Source of the DNA: Saprospiraceae bacterium
Lineage (GTDB): Bacteria; Bacteroidota; Bacteroidia; Chitinophagales; Saprospiraceae
Reading direction: 5' to 3'
Assembly (NCBI GenBank): GCA_020629935.1
Contig: JAHDCJ010000013.1
Location: forward strand, 1-62,036
DNA length: 62,036 nucleotides
Both the position numbers and the translations under genes were made by a program. Below, piece after piece: positions 54,292 to 62,036 of the stretch (its first letter is position 1; every line of letters starts with the position of its first letter). Below the pieces are notes generated by a model. It was not told where the DNA came from and did no database searches. It worked only from the letters and a program-made list of their open reading frames with translations.

Positions 54292-55128
54292 ATGGAAGTT
54301 AAAATCTCCGCTAAAGATGTAGCTGCACTCCGAAGAGAAACGGGAGCAGGTATGATGGATTGTAAAAAAGCACTCGTGGAAGCCAATGGCGACATGGAAG
54401 CTGCTAAAGACTACCTTCGTAAAAAAGGACAAAAACTTTCTGACAAACGAGCAGATCGTGAAGCCAATGAAGGAGTTGTAATCGCTCAAACTTCTGCCGA
54501 CAACAAAAAAGGAATCGTAATCAACTTAAGTTGTGAAACGGATTTCGTTGCTAAAAACGCAGAATTTATCGCGCTTGCTCAACAATTTGCTGATGCTGCT
54601 TTAAATAATTTTCCAGCAACAAAAGACGATTTATTAGGCTTAAGCTTTGAAGGAACGACCATCGGCGAAAAAATCACTGAACAAATTGGTGTAATTGGCG
54701 AAAAGCTTGAATTGAAAGCTTACGAAACACTAGAAGCTCCAATGGTAGTATCTTATATCCACGCAGGCTACCGAAGAGGTGTACTTGTTGGATTAACTCA
54801 AGAAGGAGATTTCACTGAAGTAGGTAAAGGTGTAGCTATGCAAGTTGCTGCAATGAGCCCAGTTGCTGTAGATAAAGATGATGTAGATGCTTCTGTTATT
54901 GAAAAAGAAATGGAAATCGCACGTGACATCGCTCGCAACGAAGGAAAACCTGAAGAATTAATTGACCGAATCGCTCAAGGTAAATTAGGTAAGTTCTACA
55001 AAGAAAATACCCTAATGAACCAAGAATATGTGCGAGGAGAAAATAAAGAAACTGTTGGTGCATTTTTAAAAGGTATCAATAAAGAGCTTGCTGTTAGTGC
55101 CTTTAGGCATGTAACTTTAGGAAGTTAA
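54292..55128 (+). CDS. tsf: Elongation factor Ts
   Basis: 278 residues. The UBA-like N-terminal helix (ISAKDVAALRRETGAGMMDCKKALVEANGDMEAAKDYLRKKG) and TDFVAKNAEFIALAQQFADAAL are standard EF-Ts landmarks, as is the C-terminal LMNQEYVRGENKETVGAFL. It recycles EF-Tu by nucleotide exchange. Expected length for the phylum. A strong terminator follows the stop, so pyrH has its own promoter. Confidence 0.98.
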   Translation: MEVKISAKDVAALRRETGAGMMDCKKALVEANGDMEAAKDYLRKKGQKLSDKRADREANEGVVIAQTSADNKKGIVINLSCETDFVAKNAEFIALAQQFADAALNNFPATKDDLLGLSFEGTTIGEKITEQIGVIGEKLELKAYETLEAPMVVSYIHAGYRRGVLVGLTQEGDFTEVGKGVAMQVAAMSPVAVDKDDVDASVIEKEMEIARDIARNEGKPEELIDRIAQGKLGKFYKENTLMNQEYVRGENKETVGAFLKGINKELAVSAFRHVTLGS

Positions 55129-55136
55129 TTTTTTAA

Positions 55137-55171
55137 AAGAGCGAATTTAATTATTCGCTCTTTTTTTTTAT
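55137..55171 (+). terminator. tsf terminator
   Basis: AGAGCGAAT pairs with ATTCGCTCT around a short loop, followed by T9. Between tsf and the pyrH promoter. Confidence 0.9.
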
Positions 55172-55189
55172 CAATACTAATGTTTTAAA

Positions 55190-55197
55190 TACCTTTG
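55190..55197 (+). promoter_or_regulatory. pyrH promoter -7 box
   Basis: TACCTTTG (55190-55197), a perfect TAnnTTTG, 12 bases before the ATG of pyrH. No strong TTG at -33. Explains why an in-frame TTG at 55195 is not the start. Confidence 0.55.
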
Positions 55198-55209
55198 AAA
55201 AAAAAATTC

Positions 55210-55920
55210 ATGGCAGCACCATTCAAACGAATTTTGTTAAAGTTAAGTGGCGAATCTTTAATGGGGAAAGATGGATACGGCATCGACCCAGAAATGTTGA
55301 AACACTATGCTAACCAAATTAAAGACATCAAAGAAACGGGCGTTCAAATCGCTATCGTCATTGGGGGAGGAAATATATTTAGAGGCCTTCAAGCAGAAGC
55401 GTCAGGAATCCCAAGAGCTCAAGGAGATTATATGGGTATGGTTGCTACGGTAATCAACGGCGTCGCTCTACAAAGCTCGCTTGAAAATGTAGGTATTTAT
55501 ACTCGGTTAATGAGTGCCATCGAAATGCGACAAATCGCAGAGCCTTACATCAGAAGGCGTGCCGTTCGACATTTGCAAAAAGGAAGGGTCGTTATCTTTG
55601 TAGCAGGTACAGGTAACCCTTACTTCACCACAGATTCTGCCGCCGCACTTCGAGCCAACGAGATTAATGCAGATGTCATCTTAAAAGGTACACGAGTAGA
55701 TGGAATTTATTCTGCAGATCCCGAAAAAGACCCTAATGCTACCAAATTTGATCACATCTCTTTTGATGAAGTGATTCGGTTGGGCTTAAATATTATGGAC
55801 ATGACTGCTTTTACGCTCTGTAAAGAGAATAGTCGACCAATCATTGTCTTTGATATCAATAAAAAAGAAAATTTACTCAAAATCATTAATGGGGAAAAAG
55901 TAGGTACTTTCGTGGGTTAA
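55210..55920 (+). CDS. pyrH: Uridylate kinase (UMP kinase)
   Basis: 236 residues from the ATG at 55210 ([19 protein letters not shown]). Amino-acid kinase fold: [42 protein letters not shown], and [42 protein letters not shown]. It phosphorylates UMP to UDP. The upstream in-frame TTG (55195) lies in the promoter. frr follows after 91 bases. Confidence 0.97.
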   Translation: MAAPFKRILLKLSGESLMGKDGYGIDPEMLKHYANQIKDIKETGVQIAIVIGGGNIFRGLQAEASGIPRAQGDYMGMVATVINGVALQSSLENVGIYTRLMSAIEMRQIAEPYIRRRAVRHLQKGRVVIFVAGTGNPYFTTDSAAALRANEINADVILKGTRVDGIYSADPEKDPNATKFDHISFDEVIRLGLNIMDMTAFTLCKENSRPIIVFDINKKENLLKIINGEKVGTFVG

Positions 55921-56011
55921 TTTCCACATTTTAAAAAAAAATGCTAAATTTCCGCTTAATTATGGAATCCCTAGCCATTTTTTTTGTTATACCTGGCAAA
56001 ACTAAAACCTT

Positions 56012-56575
56012 ATGCAAGAAGAAATTGAATTTCAAATCGAAGAATCTAAAGAAAACATGGAAGGTGCACTCGAACACCTTCAAAAAGAACTCGTCAAAAT
56101 TCGGACGGGAAAAGCTTCTTCCTCCATTTTTAATGGCCTAATGGTCGATTATTATGGATCTCCTACTCCCTTAAAACAAGTAGCCAACATTTCAAATGTT
56201 GACGCAAGAACATTAGTCATTCAACCTTGGGAAAAAGGAATGCTCGAAAATATAGAACGTGCAATCTTCCAAGCTAATATGGGAATTACCCCACAAAATG
56301 ATGGTGAAATTATTCGAATTACAATTCCAATGCTTACGGAAGAACGTCGACGTGATTTAGTAAAACAAGTCAAATTATCTGGCGAAGATGCTAAAGTTAG
56401 TGTCCGAAACGCACGAAGAGCAGCAATGGAATTTGTCAAAAAATCTGTTAAAGATGGTTTCTCCGAAGATGCAGGAAAAGATTTTGAAGATTCTATTCAA
56501 AAAATGACCAATAGCTATGGCGCTAAAATCGACGGAATCGTTGATGCCAAAGAAAAAGATATCATGACCATATAA
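56012..56575 (+). CDS. frr: Ribosome recycling factor
   Basis: 187 residues. RRF landmarks: the start EALEHLQKELVKIRTGKASSSIFNGL-like (here EGALEHLQKELVKIRTGKAS), VDYYGSPTPLKQVANISNVDARTLVIQPW and TEERRRDLVKQVKLSGEDAKVSVRNARRAAME. It separates ribosomal subunits after termination with EF-G. A hairpin terminator follows within 40 bases. Confidence 0.98.
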   Translation: MQEEIEFQIEESKENMEGALEHLQKELVKIRTGKASSSIFNGLMVDYYGSPTPLKQVANISNVDARTLVIQPWEKGMLENIERAIFQANMGITPQNDGEIIRITIPMLTEERRRDLVKQVKLSGEDAKVSVRNARRAAMEFVKKSVKDGFSEDAGKDFEDSIQKMTNSYGAKIDGIVDAKEKDIMTI

Positions 56576-56608
56576 TTTATATTCCCTTATAACTATACTT
56601 CATATCAT

Positions 56609-56648
56609 AACCATTCTTTTCGCCTTGAAAAGAATGGTTTGTTTTTTA
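56609..56648 (+). terminator. frr terminator
   Basis: AACCATTCTTTTC pairs with GAAAAGAATGGTT (13 bp) around a 5-base loop, followed by a T-rich tail. The stem covers a TTG that could otherwise be read as the start of the next gene. Confidence 0.9.
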
Positions 56649-56660
56649 ACTCCCGCTCAT

Positions 56661-57443
56661 ATGCTTCCTCAAAATTCACTTCATATTACAGCCATTCAAG
56701 CCGACTTAATTTGGGAAAACCCCACAGAAAACCAAAAACAGTTTGAAAATAAAATGAACCAAATCGAAAATACAGATTTGGTGGTTTTGCCTGAAATGTT
56801 TACAACAGGTTTTAGTATGAACCCTCAGCCTCTTGCAGAACCAATGAATGGACCTTCTGTGCAATGGATGATACAACAGGCCAAAGAAAGAAAAATCGCC
56901 CTAACAGGAAGTATAATCATTCAAGAAAATAATCAATTCTTCAATCGCTTGATTTGGGTCTTTCCAAATGGAGAAATAGCATACTATAATAAAAGACATC
57001 TCTTTGGAATGGCAGGGGAGGATAAATCATATACCGCAGGAACACAAAAAAAAATCATCAATTATAAGTCTTGGAAAATATGTCCTCTAATTTGCTATGA
57101 TCTTCGCTTTCCCGTTTGGATAAGAAACGTAGAAGATTATCATTTTTTGATCTTTGTAGCCAATTGGCCAAAGAAAAGGGCCTATGCTTGGAACAACCTT
57201 CTTCAAGCAAGAGCCATTGAAAACCAAGCATTCACTCTTGGTGTTAACCGCTTTGGAACCGATGGAAACGGATTTGAATATTCTGGAAATTCTGCCTTAT
57301 ATGGTCCTGAAGGAAACGAACCTTGGTTTCATATTGAGGATAAAGAAGGATTGATTTCTTTTGAATTAAAACCAGAAGAACTTCTTCGTGTAAAAAACAA
57401 TTTTCCTTTTCTTAATGATCGAGATCAATTTCAAATCAACTAA
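56661..57443 (+). CDS. Carbon-nitrogen hydrolase, omega-amidase (YafV/Nit2) type
   Basis: 260 residues from the ATG at 56661; the earlier TTG falls in the frr terminator. The nitrilase triad is visible: Glu in VVLPEMFTTGFSM, Lys in YYNKRHLFGMAGED and Cys in ICPLICYDLRFPVW. YafV-like enzymes hydrolyse 2-oxo-glutaramate and similar products, completing glutamine transamination. The gene abuts, tail to tail, a methionine aminotransferase gene; the pair suggests a transaminase/omega-amidase cycle, as described for methionine salvage. Confidence 0.88.
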   Translation: MLPQNSLHITAIQADLIWENPTENQKQFENKMNQIENTDLVVLPEMFTTGFSMNPQPLAEPMNGPSVQWMIQQAKERKIALTGSIIIQENNQFFNRLIWVFPNGEIAYYNKRHLFGMAGEDKSYTAGTQKKIINYKSWKICPLICYDLRFPVWIRNVEDYHFLIFVANWPKKRAYAWNNLLQARAIENQAFTLGVNRFGTDGNGFEYSGNSALYGPEGNEPWFHIEDKEGLISFELKPEELLRVKNNFPFLNDRDQFQIN

Positions 57444-58589
57444 TTAGATCTGAATTAATTTCGCTGCGGCTTGTTGTAGTAATTCATCTGTTTTTGCAAA
57501 ACAAAACCGAAGCAATTTTTCATCTTTCAAATTACTATAGAAAACAGAAATAGGAATTGCCGCTACACCAAATTCTTTGGTCATGCGTTTAGCAAAATCT
57601 ACATCATTTTCTTCACTGATTGCACTATAATCTGCCAATTGAAAGTACGTTCCATGAGCAGGTAATAATCGAAACTTACTTCCCTCCATTAATTGACCAA
57701 ATAAATCTCGCTTCTGTTGAAAAAAAGCACTTAACCCAAATAAAGTCTCTCGATCTTTGATATAATCACTTATCGCATACTGCACGGGCGTGTTTACTGA
57801 AAACACATTAAATTCATGCACTTTTCTAAATTCTCGCATTAGATGGGCTGGCCCCATACAATAACCCATTTTCCAACCCGTATTATGAAAAGTCTTACCA
57901 AAGGAATACGTCGCCAAACTTCTAGCATACAAATCTGGAAAATTCAAAACGCTTTGGTGCTTTTGTCCATCATAAACCAAAAAGGCATATACTTCATCAC
58001 AAAGCACTACGATATTTGTTCCTTTCGTAATCCGTTCTAATGCTTTCATATCTTCTTCATCAAAAACGGAAGCCGTTGGATTATGCGGTGTATTAATTAC
58101 AATCATCCGTGTTTTATCCGTAATCAATTGGGCAAAAGCATCCCAATCTACCTTAAAAGAAGGAAGTGTTAATCCATAAGGAATCACTATTCCTCCATTA
58201 ACCTCAATTGAAGGCTTATAAGAGTCATAGGCAGGTTCAATCAAGATAACTTCATCTCCTGCTTGAACAAAAGCACTAATCGCTGTATAAATAGCCTGCG
58301 TGGCACCAGCCGTTATGGTAATCTCTTCTTCTGGATCAAAAGACCGACCATACAAACTTTCATTGATCATCGCCAATTGATTGCGCAACTCAAAAATACC
58401 AGCCATTGGTGCATATTGGTTATATCCTTTCTTCATATAATCAAAAACCAATGATTTTAATCGTTCGTCACAATCAAAATTTGGAAAGCCTTGCGATAGA
58501 TTAATCGCTTCATGTTTACGAGCCAAACGACTCATTACCGTAAAAATGGAGGTTTGTACATTAGGCAATTTAGAAATTATGCTTTGCAT
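57444..58589 (-). CDS. Methionine aminotransferase (YbdL/class I PLP enzyme)
   Basis: 381 residues. Class I aminotransferase motifs: NLSQGFPNFD, ITAGATQAIYTAISAFVQAGDEV, INTPHNPTASVFDEEDMKAL, VVLCDEVYAFLVYD and the PLP Lys in YSFGKTFHNTGWKMGY, with FCFAKTDELL near the end. It is closest in pattern to YbdL-type glutamine/methionine aminotransferases that use 4-methylthio-2-oxobutyrate. The stop codon is adjacent to the stop of the omega-amidase gene (no gap). Upstream gene glyS starts divergently 130 bases away. Confidence 0.88.
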   Translation of the reverse strand: MQSIISKLPNVQTSIFTVMSRLARKHEAINLSQGFPNFDCDERLKSLVFDYMKKGYNQYAPMAGIFELRNQLAMINESLYGRSFDPEEEITITAGATQAIYTAISAFVQAGDEVILIEPAYDSYKPSIEVNGGIVIPYGLTLPSFKVDWDAFAQLITDKTRMIVINTPHNPTASVFDEEDMKALERITKGTNIVVLCDEVYAFLVYDGQKHQSVLNFPDLYARSLATYSFGKTFHNTGWKMGYCMGPAHLMREFRKVHEFNVFSVNTPVQYAISDYIKDRETLFGLSAFFQQKRDLFGQLMEGSKFRLLPAHGTYFQLADYSAISEENDVDFAKRMTKEFGVAAIPISVFYSNLKDEKLLRFCFAKTDELLQQAAAKLIQI

Positions 58590-58708
58590 GCGCTACTTTT
58601 TTATATTTTCGCATCAAGTTAATGAACCCTTTTCGGATCTTCTCCGTTTTTCAATATGTATTTTAAAAAAACTTAAGTAATTCACTTTACTCATTCCATC
58701 TGATAATA

Positions 58709-58716
58709 TATCTTTG
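58709..58716 (+). promoter_or_regulatory. glyS promoter -7 box
   Basis: TATCTTTG, a perfect TAnnTTTG, five bases before the ATG. The -33 site has TTTAC, not a clean TTG. Confidence 0.55.
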
Positions 58717-58721
58717 CAGCT

Positions 58722-60272
58722 ATGGCAAATCAAAACGAACAATTTAAAAAGATAGTCTCCCATTGTAAGGAGTATGGTTTCATTTTTCAATCAAGCGAAG
58801 TCTATGACGGACTGAGTGCGGTATATGACTATGGTCCTTATGGTGTCCAATTAAAAAATAACATCAAATCGTATTGGTGGAAATCTATGGTGCAAATGCA
58901 TGAAAATATTGTAGGTATCGATGCCTCCATTTTTATGCACCCTAAAACTTGGAAAGCTTCTGGCCACGTAGATGCGTTTAATGATCCTTTAATTGACAAT
59001 AAAGATTCTAAAAAACGATACCGCGCCGATGTTTTAGTAGAGGAGTATGTAGAGAAAATCGAAAATAAAGTCAAAAAAGAAATCACTAAAGCAAGAAAAC
59101 GATTTGGTGAAACATTTGACGAAGCCATGTACAAAGAAACGAACCCTAGGGTCAAAGGCTACATGGACAAAATGGAAACGATTAATACGCGTTTAGCTAC
59201 CTCAATGAGCAATAGTGATCTAGATGATATCAAAAGTCTCATTGAAGAACTAGAAATCGCTTGTCCTGTAAGTGGCTCAAAAAATTGGACGGAAGTTCGA
59301 CAATTCAACTTGATGTTCTCTACTCAGTTAGGAACCATCGCAGGAGAAGAAGGTAAACTCTATCTTCGACCAGAAACCGCTCAAGGTATTTTTGTAAATT
59401 TCCTTAATGTACAAAAAACAGCACGACAAAAAATTCCTTTTGGTATTGCTCAAATTGGTAAAGCCTTTAGAAACGAAATCGTTGCTCGACAATTCATTTT
59501 CCGTATGCGAGAATTTGAACAAATGGAAATGCAATTCTTTGTCCGTCCTGGGGAAGAAATGAAATGGTATGCGTACTGGAAAGAAGCTCGAATTAAATGG
59601 CATAAAACGCTTACACCAGACGAAAAACTTCGCTTCCATGATCATGAAAATTTAGCGCATTATGCCAATGCTGCTACAGATATACAATTTGAATTTCCTT
59701 TTGGTTTTAGAGAATTAGAAGGTATTCACTCTCGTACTGATTTTGACTTATCAAGCCATCAAGAATTATCGGGTAGAAAGATCCAATATTTTGACGCGGA
59801 ACTAAAAGAAAACTATGTACCATACGTAGTAGAAACATCTATTGGTTGTGATCGGATGTTCCTATCCGTTATGAGCAATTGCTTAATTGAAGACATTGTT
59901 CCTGATGCCGATGGTAAAGAAACCACACGTACGGTTCTTAAACTTCCTCCAGCATTAGCTCCAATTAAATGCGCGGTTTTACCATTGCTTAAAAACGATG
60001 AAAGAATGACCAACGCAGCTAGAGATATTATCAATAAATTAAAATTCTCTTTTGAGTGCTACTATGAAGAAAAAGATGGAATTGGCCGTCGATACCGTCG
60101 ACAAGATGCCATTGGTACTCCATTCTGTGTAACCGTTGATCATCAAACACTAGAAGATCAAACGGTAACCATCAGAGAAAGAGATTCATTGGCACAAGAA
60201 CGGGTATCTATTGAAGATGTTGAACGCATCGTTTCAGAAAAGGTAGACATGAAAAAATTACTTCAAGCATAA
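58722..60272 (+). CDS. glyS: Glycyl-tRNA synthetase, dimeric type
   Basis: 516 residues in a single chain, so the homodimeric class II type rather than the two-subunit GlyQ/GlyS kind. Motifs: FQSSEVYDGLSAVYDYGPYGVQLKNN, RPETAQGIFVNFLN, PFGIAQIGKAFRNEI, MREFEQMEMQFF and a C-terminal anticodon-binding domain (about 415-505, LPPALAPIKCAVLPLLKND). It charges tRNA-Gly. It stands near the translation cluster but has its own near-leaderless promoter. Confidence 0.97.
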   Translation: MANQNEQFKKIVSHCKEYGFIFQSSEVYDGLSAVYDYGPYGVQLKNNIKSYWWKSMVQMHENIVGIDASIFMHPKTWKASGHVDAFNDPLIDNKDSKKRYRADVLVEEYVEKIENKVKKEITKARKRFGETFDEAMYKETNPRVKGYMDKMETINTRLATSMSNSDLDDIKSLIEELEIACPVSGSKNWTEVRQFNLMFSTQLGTIAGEEGKLYLRPETAQGIFVNFLNVQKTARQKIPFGIAQIGKAFRNEIVARQFIFRMREFEQMEMQFFVRPGEEMKWYAYWKEARIKWHKTLTPDEKLRFHDHENLAHYANAATDIQFEFPFGFRELEGIHSRTDFDLSSHQELSGRKIQYFDAELKENYVPYVVETSIGCDRMFLSVMSNCLIEDIVPDADGKETTRTVLKLPPALAPIKCAVLPLLKNDERMTNAARDIINKLKFSFECYYEEKDGIGRRYRRQDAIGTPFCVTVDHQTLEDQTVTIRERDSLAQERVSIEDVERIVSEKVDMKKLLQA

Positions 60273-60360
60273 TAAAGAAGCTCCTATACATATAACAATA
60301 ATCAGATTCCATTTTTTCCTATTTGAAATTTGATTATCTTTATTTGGAAAACCACCTCCT

Positions 60361-61866
60361 ATGAAAACAAAATCAATATTTTTTTTAGTGCTTTTAATGC
60401 TTTCTTCTACCTTACTTTTGAAGGCACAAAATCGTGATTATAAACTAGGTTTAGGGGTACACCCAAGTATGTTTAGTTTTTTCACTTTAAATGAAAATAA
60501 CGCCACGGGCAAAAAAATATTTGATTATGGAGTTCACTTCTCTATTAATCGGTACCTTAACGCATCTTTTGATTTAGGAGCAGAAGGAGCAATGGCCATT
60601 TTACGTCATCCCTTTTCAGATGACATGAGTAATCCTTTATTGCGTGAAAACTTTTATACCTTTCACCCTTTAGTAAAATACAAATTTTATAATGGATATA
60701 TCTTTGGAGAAAATTTCCCTGTAGGCCCATTTATTAAAGCGGGAGTAGGTTTCAATAAACTCACTTCTTCTTCTAATTTTGGTATTTTTACTCCTTTTAG
60801 TTTTGGTATCAATTTCCGTTTAGGGAAATCGGCTTCTCTCGTGGCTCAAACTACATATAACCTTGGTGTTAGCAATGCAGAAGATTATCTTCAACATTCG
60901 ATTGGCTTAGTCATTAACCTTAGAGGAATGGCCAAAAGATCATACAATAAGAAAAATGCAAAAATGCCTGATCAAGATAATGATGGGGTAGCTGACATCA
61001 ATGATAAATGTCCAAACACGCCAGGAAGAGCAGGAAAAGGTTGTCCTGATTTTGATGGTGATGGCGTCTTAGATGACGGTGATGCCTGTCCAGAGGTTAA
61101 AGGCTATGCCAACATGGTAGGTTGTATCGATTCTGATCACGATGGCTTAATCGATCCAGATGATGCTTGTCCACAAAATTATGGCCCAATGCATATGGAA
61201 GGTTGTCCATCTATTACAAAAGAAAACGATAAAGATAGAGATCGAATTCCTGATGATAAAGATGCTTGTCCTGATGAACCGGGATTATTTACAACTGGGG
61301 GTTGCCCCGACAATGATGGCGATGGTATTAAAAACCAAGACGATCTTTGTCCTGATAAATACGGCTTCGCTCAACACCAAGGTTGTCCATATGATAAGGC
61401 TAAAATGGATGCCGCAGAGCGAGGTGGCGCTGTTATTACAAACCCAACAACAACCATTGTTCGACCAAGTACTACCACAACCAACCCTGTAGGTACTGGC
61501 ATGAGTTTTTGTGAAGCAGCCAATGTGTGGATTTCTGGTGCTGGACGTGCGGTTTATTTCCACTCGGGCAGCTCAACCATAAAATCAGAATCGCATCTTA
61601 CCTTAAATCAAGTAGCCAATTATCTAGGCAATTGTCCTAGTTTGACCTTGACAATTTCTGCACATACGGATAGCGACGGAACCGCAGCTAATAATATGAG
61701 TTTGTCTGAACGTCGAGCCAATGCAGTAAAAAGATACTTGGTTAGTTATGGCGCTAAACAAGGACAAATTGAAACCAAAGCATTTGGGGAAACGCAACCG
61801 ATTGCAGACAATAATACAACAGAAGGAAAGCAACAAAATCGTAGAGTAGAATTTAGTCTACGTTAA
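60361..61866 (+). CDS. OmpA-family porin with thrombospondin type-3 repeats
   Basis: 501 residues. Signal peptide (FFLVLLMLSSTLLLKAQ). A beta-barrel N-terminal part (about 25-200) precedes at least five Asp-rich TSP3 repeats (about 205-340: DQDNDGVADINDKCPNTPG, DFDGDGVLDDGDACPEV, DSDHDGLIDPDDACPQ, DKDRDRIPDDKDACPDE, DNDGDGIKNQDDLCPDK), then a Thr/Pro linker and an OmpA-C peptidoglycan-binding domain (about 380-501: YFHSGSSTIKSESHLTLNQVANYL, ISAHTDSDGTAANNMSLSERRANAVKRYL, QNRRVEFSLR). An outer-membrane anchor to the cell wall, with calcium-binding repeats as a spacer. Confidence 0.92.
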   Translation: MKTKSIFFLVLLMLSSTLLLKAQNRDYKLGLGVHPSMFSFFTLNENNATGKKIFDYGVHFSINRYLNASFDLGAEGAMAILRHPFSDDMSNPLLRENFYTFHPLVKYKFYNGYIFGENFPVGPFIKAGVGFNKLTSSSNFGIFTPFSFGINFRLGKSASLVAQTTYNLGVSNAEDYLQHSIGLVINLRGMAKRSYNKKNAKMPDQDNDGVADINDKCPNTPGRAGKGCPDFDGDGVLDDGDACPEVKGYANMVGCIDSDHDGLIDPDDACPQNYGPMHMEGCPSITKENDKDRDRIPDDKDACPDEPGLFTTGGCPDNDGDGIKNQDDLCPDKYGFAQHQGCPYDKAKMDAAERGGAVITNPTTTIVRPSTTTTNPVGTGMSFCEAANVWISGAGRAVYFHSGSSTIKSESHLTLNQVANYLGNCPSLTLTISAHTDSDGTAANNMSLSERRANAVKRYLVSYGAKQGQIETKAFGETQPIADNNTTEGKQQNRRVEFSLR

Positions 61867-61890
61867 GATAATTTGCTAAGATATAATTCA

Positions 61891-61930
61891 AAGTCCGAAT
61901 CTTTTGATCAAAAGATTCGGACTTTTTTAT
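61891..61930 (+). terminator. Terminator after the OmpA gene
   Basis: AAGTCCGAATCTTTT pairs perfectly with AAAAGATTCGGACTT (15 bp) with a GATC loop, followed by T5. Confidence 0.92.
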
Positions 61931-61944
61931 GTCGTCATTATTTT

Positions 61945-62036
61945 TTATTGGGGCCATCCCTACGCTGTGCTTCGGGTCACTACGTTGCGGCGCTCGCTAT
62001 TCGCTCGGCTATTATGAGCGTATTGAAATACGCCCA
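61945..62036. repeat. Structured intergenic repeat, copy C (truncated by the window)
   Basis: Starts TTGGGGC, like the ends of copy A, then GC-rich CATCCCTACGC, CGCTCGCTATTCGCTCGGC and the short hairpin GCGTATTGAAATACGC. The block is cut by the window edge. Its start resembles the left end of copy A, so it is probably a full-length member. Confidence 0.45.

Noticed and set aside
54058..54489. 143-residue minus-strand frame across rpsB and tsf
   Set aside because: Antisense to conserved ribosomal and EF-Ts genes, and phase follows the high-frequency codons of the sense strand.
55941..56141. 66-residue plus-strand frame between pyrH and frr
   Set aside because: Overlaps the start of frr in another frame and has no conserved features.

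Overview
The window looks like chromosomal DNA of a free-living member of the Bacteroidota, probably near the Saprospiria/Flavobacteriia. It is AT-rich. Genes lack Shine-Dalgarno sequences, and several are preceded by the phylum-specific promoter pattern (TTG, about 20 nt, TAnnTTTG). The protein content agrees: a gliding/type IX secretion C-terminal sorting domain, a lipoprotein resembling the GldM C-terminal domains, many short lipoproteins, an OmpA protein with thrombospondin type-3 repeats, DUF2480, and the run rplM-rpsI-rpsB-tsf-pyrH-frr. I saw no tRNA, rRNA, CRISPR array, prophage or insertion sequence.

Layout. 1-5.2 kb: a SpoIIE-type phosphatase with a tiny overlapping membrane-protein gene, an OppC-type permease with a duplicated extracytoplasmic module, a tRNA-queuosine mannosyltransferase homologue and a Crp/Fnr regulator. 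5.2-5.4 kb: a probable structured small RNA on the minus strand. 5.6-13.9 kb: a helical protein of unknown function, guaB, a lipoprotein, aspS, a large secreted protein and PrsW. 13.9-25.1 kb: two structured GC-rich repeats (about 14.1-14.3 and 24.95-25.05 kb) around HchA, Crp/Fnr, a glycosyltransferase, an S1/P1-like hydrolase, Fur, a DUF368-aroE-proline dehydrogenase operon and an Rpn-type nuclease. 25.1-38.5 kb: icd, CNNM/CorC, PpiD, DUF2480, a lytic transglycosylase, a protein with a FAIM1-like domain, RluA-DinB, a QueA-family protein and an SDR. 38.7-52.4 kb: lipoproteins, a NarX/NarL-like two-component operon with an unknown third gene, a UPF1-like helicase with a decayed nuclease-like tail, a radical SAM/SPASM protein, and a DUF3089-TraB-GldM-like operon. 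52.5-62.0 kb: the translation cluster, an omega-amidase/methionine aminotransferase pair, glyS, OmpA, and the start of a third repeat at the edge.

Functional links. The translation genes form one growth-related block. The omega-amidase and methionine aminotransferase, convergent and abutting, together make a plausible 2-oxo-acid transamination cycle for methionine salvage. The two queuosine-related genes are far apart. The envelope theme (PpiD, transglycosylase, OmpA, many lipoproteins, sorting domain) is normal for the phylum.

I did not find one clear multi-gene undescribed system. The best leads are the minus-strand RNA at 5.2-5.4 kb, the covarying repeats, the duplicated module in the permease, the GldM-like lipoprotein operon, the FAIM1-like protein and the helicase-nuclease. 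All function calls come from reading sequence and recalled family patterns; no search was run.
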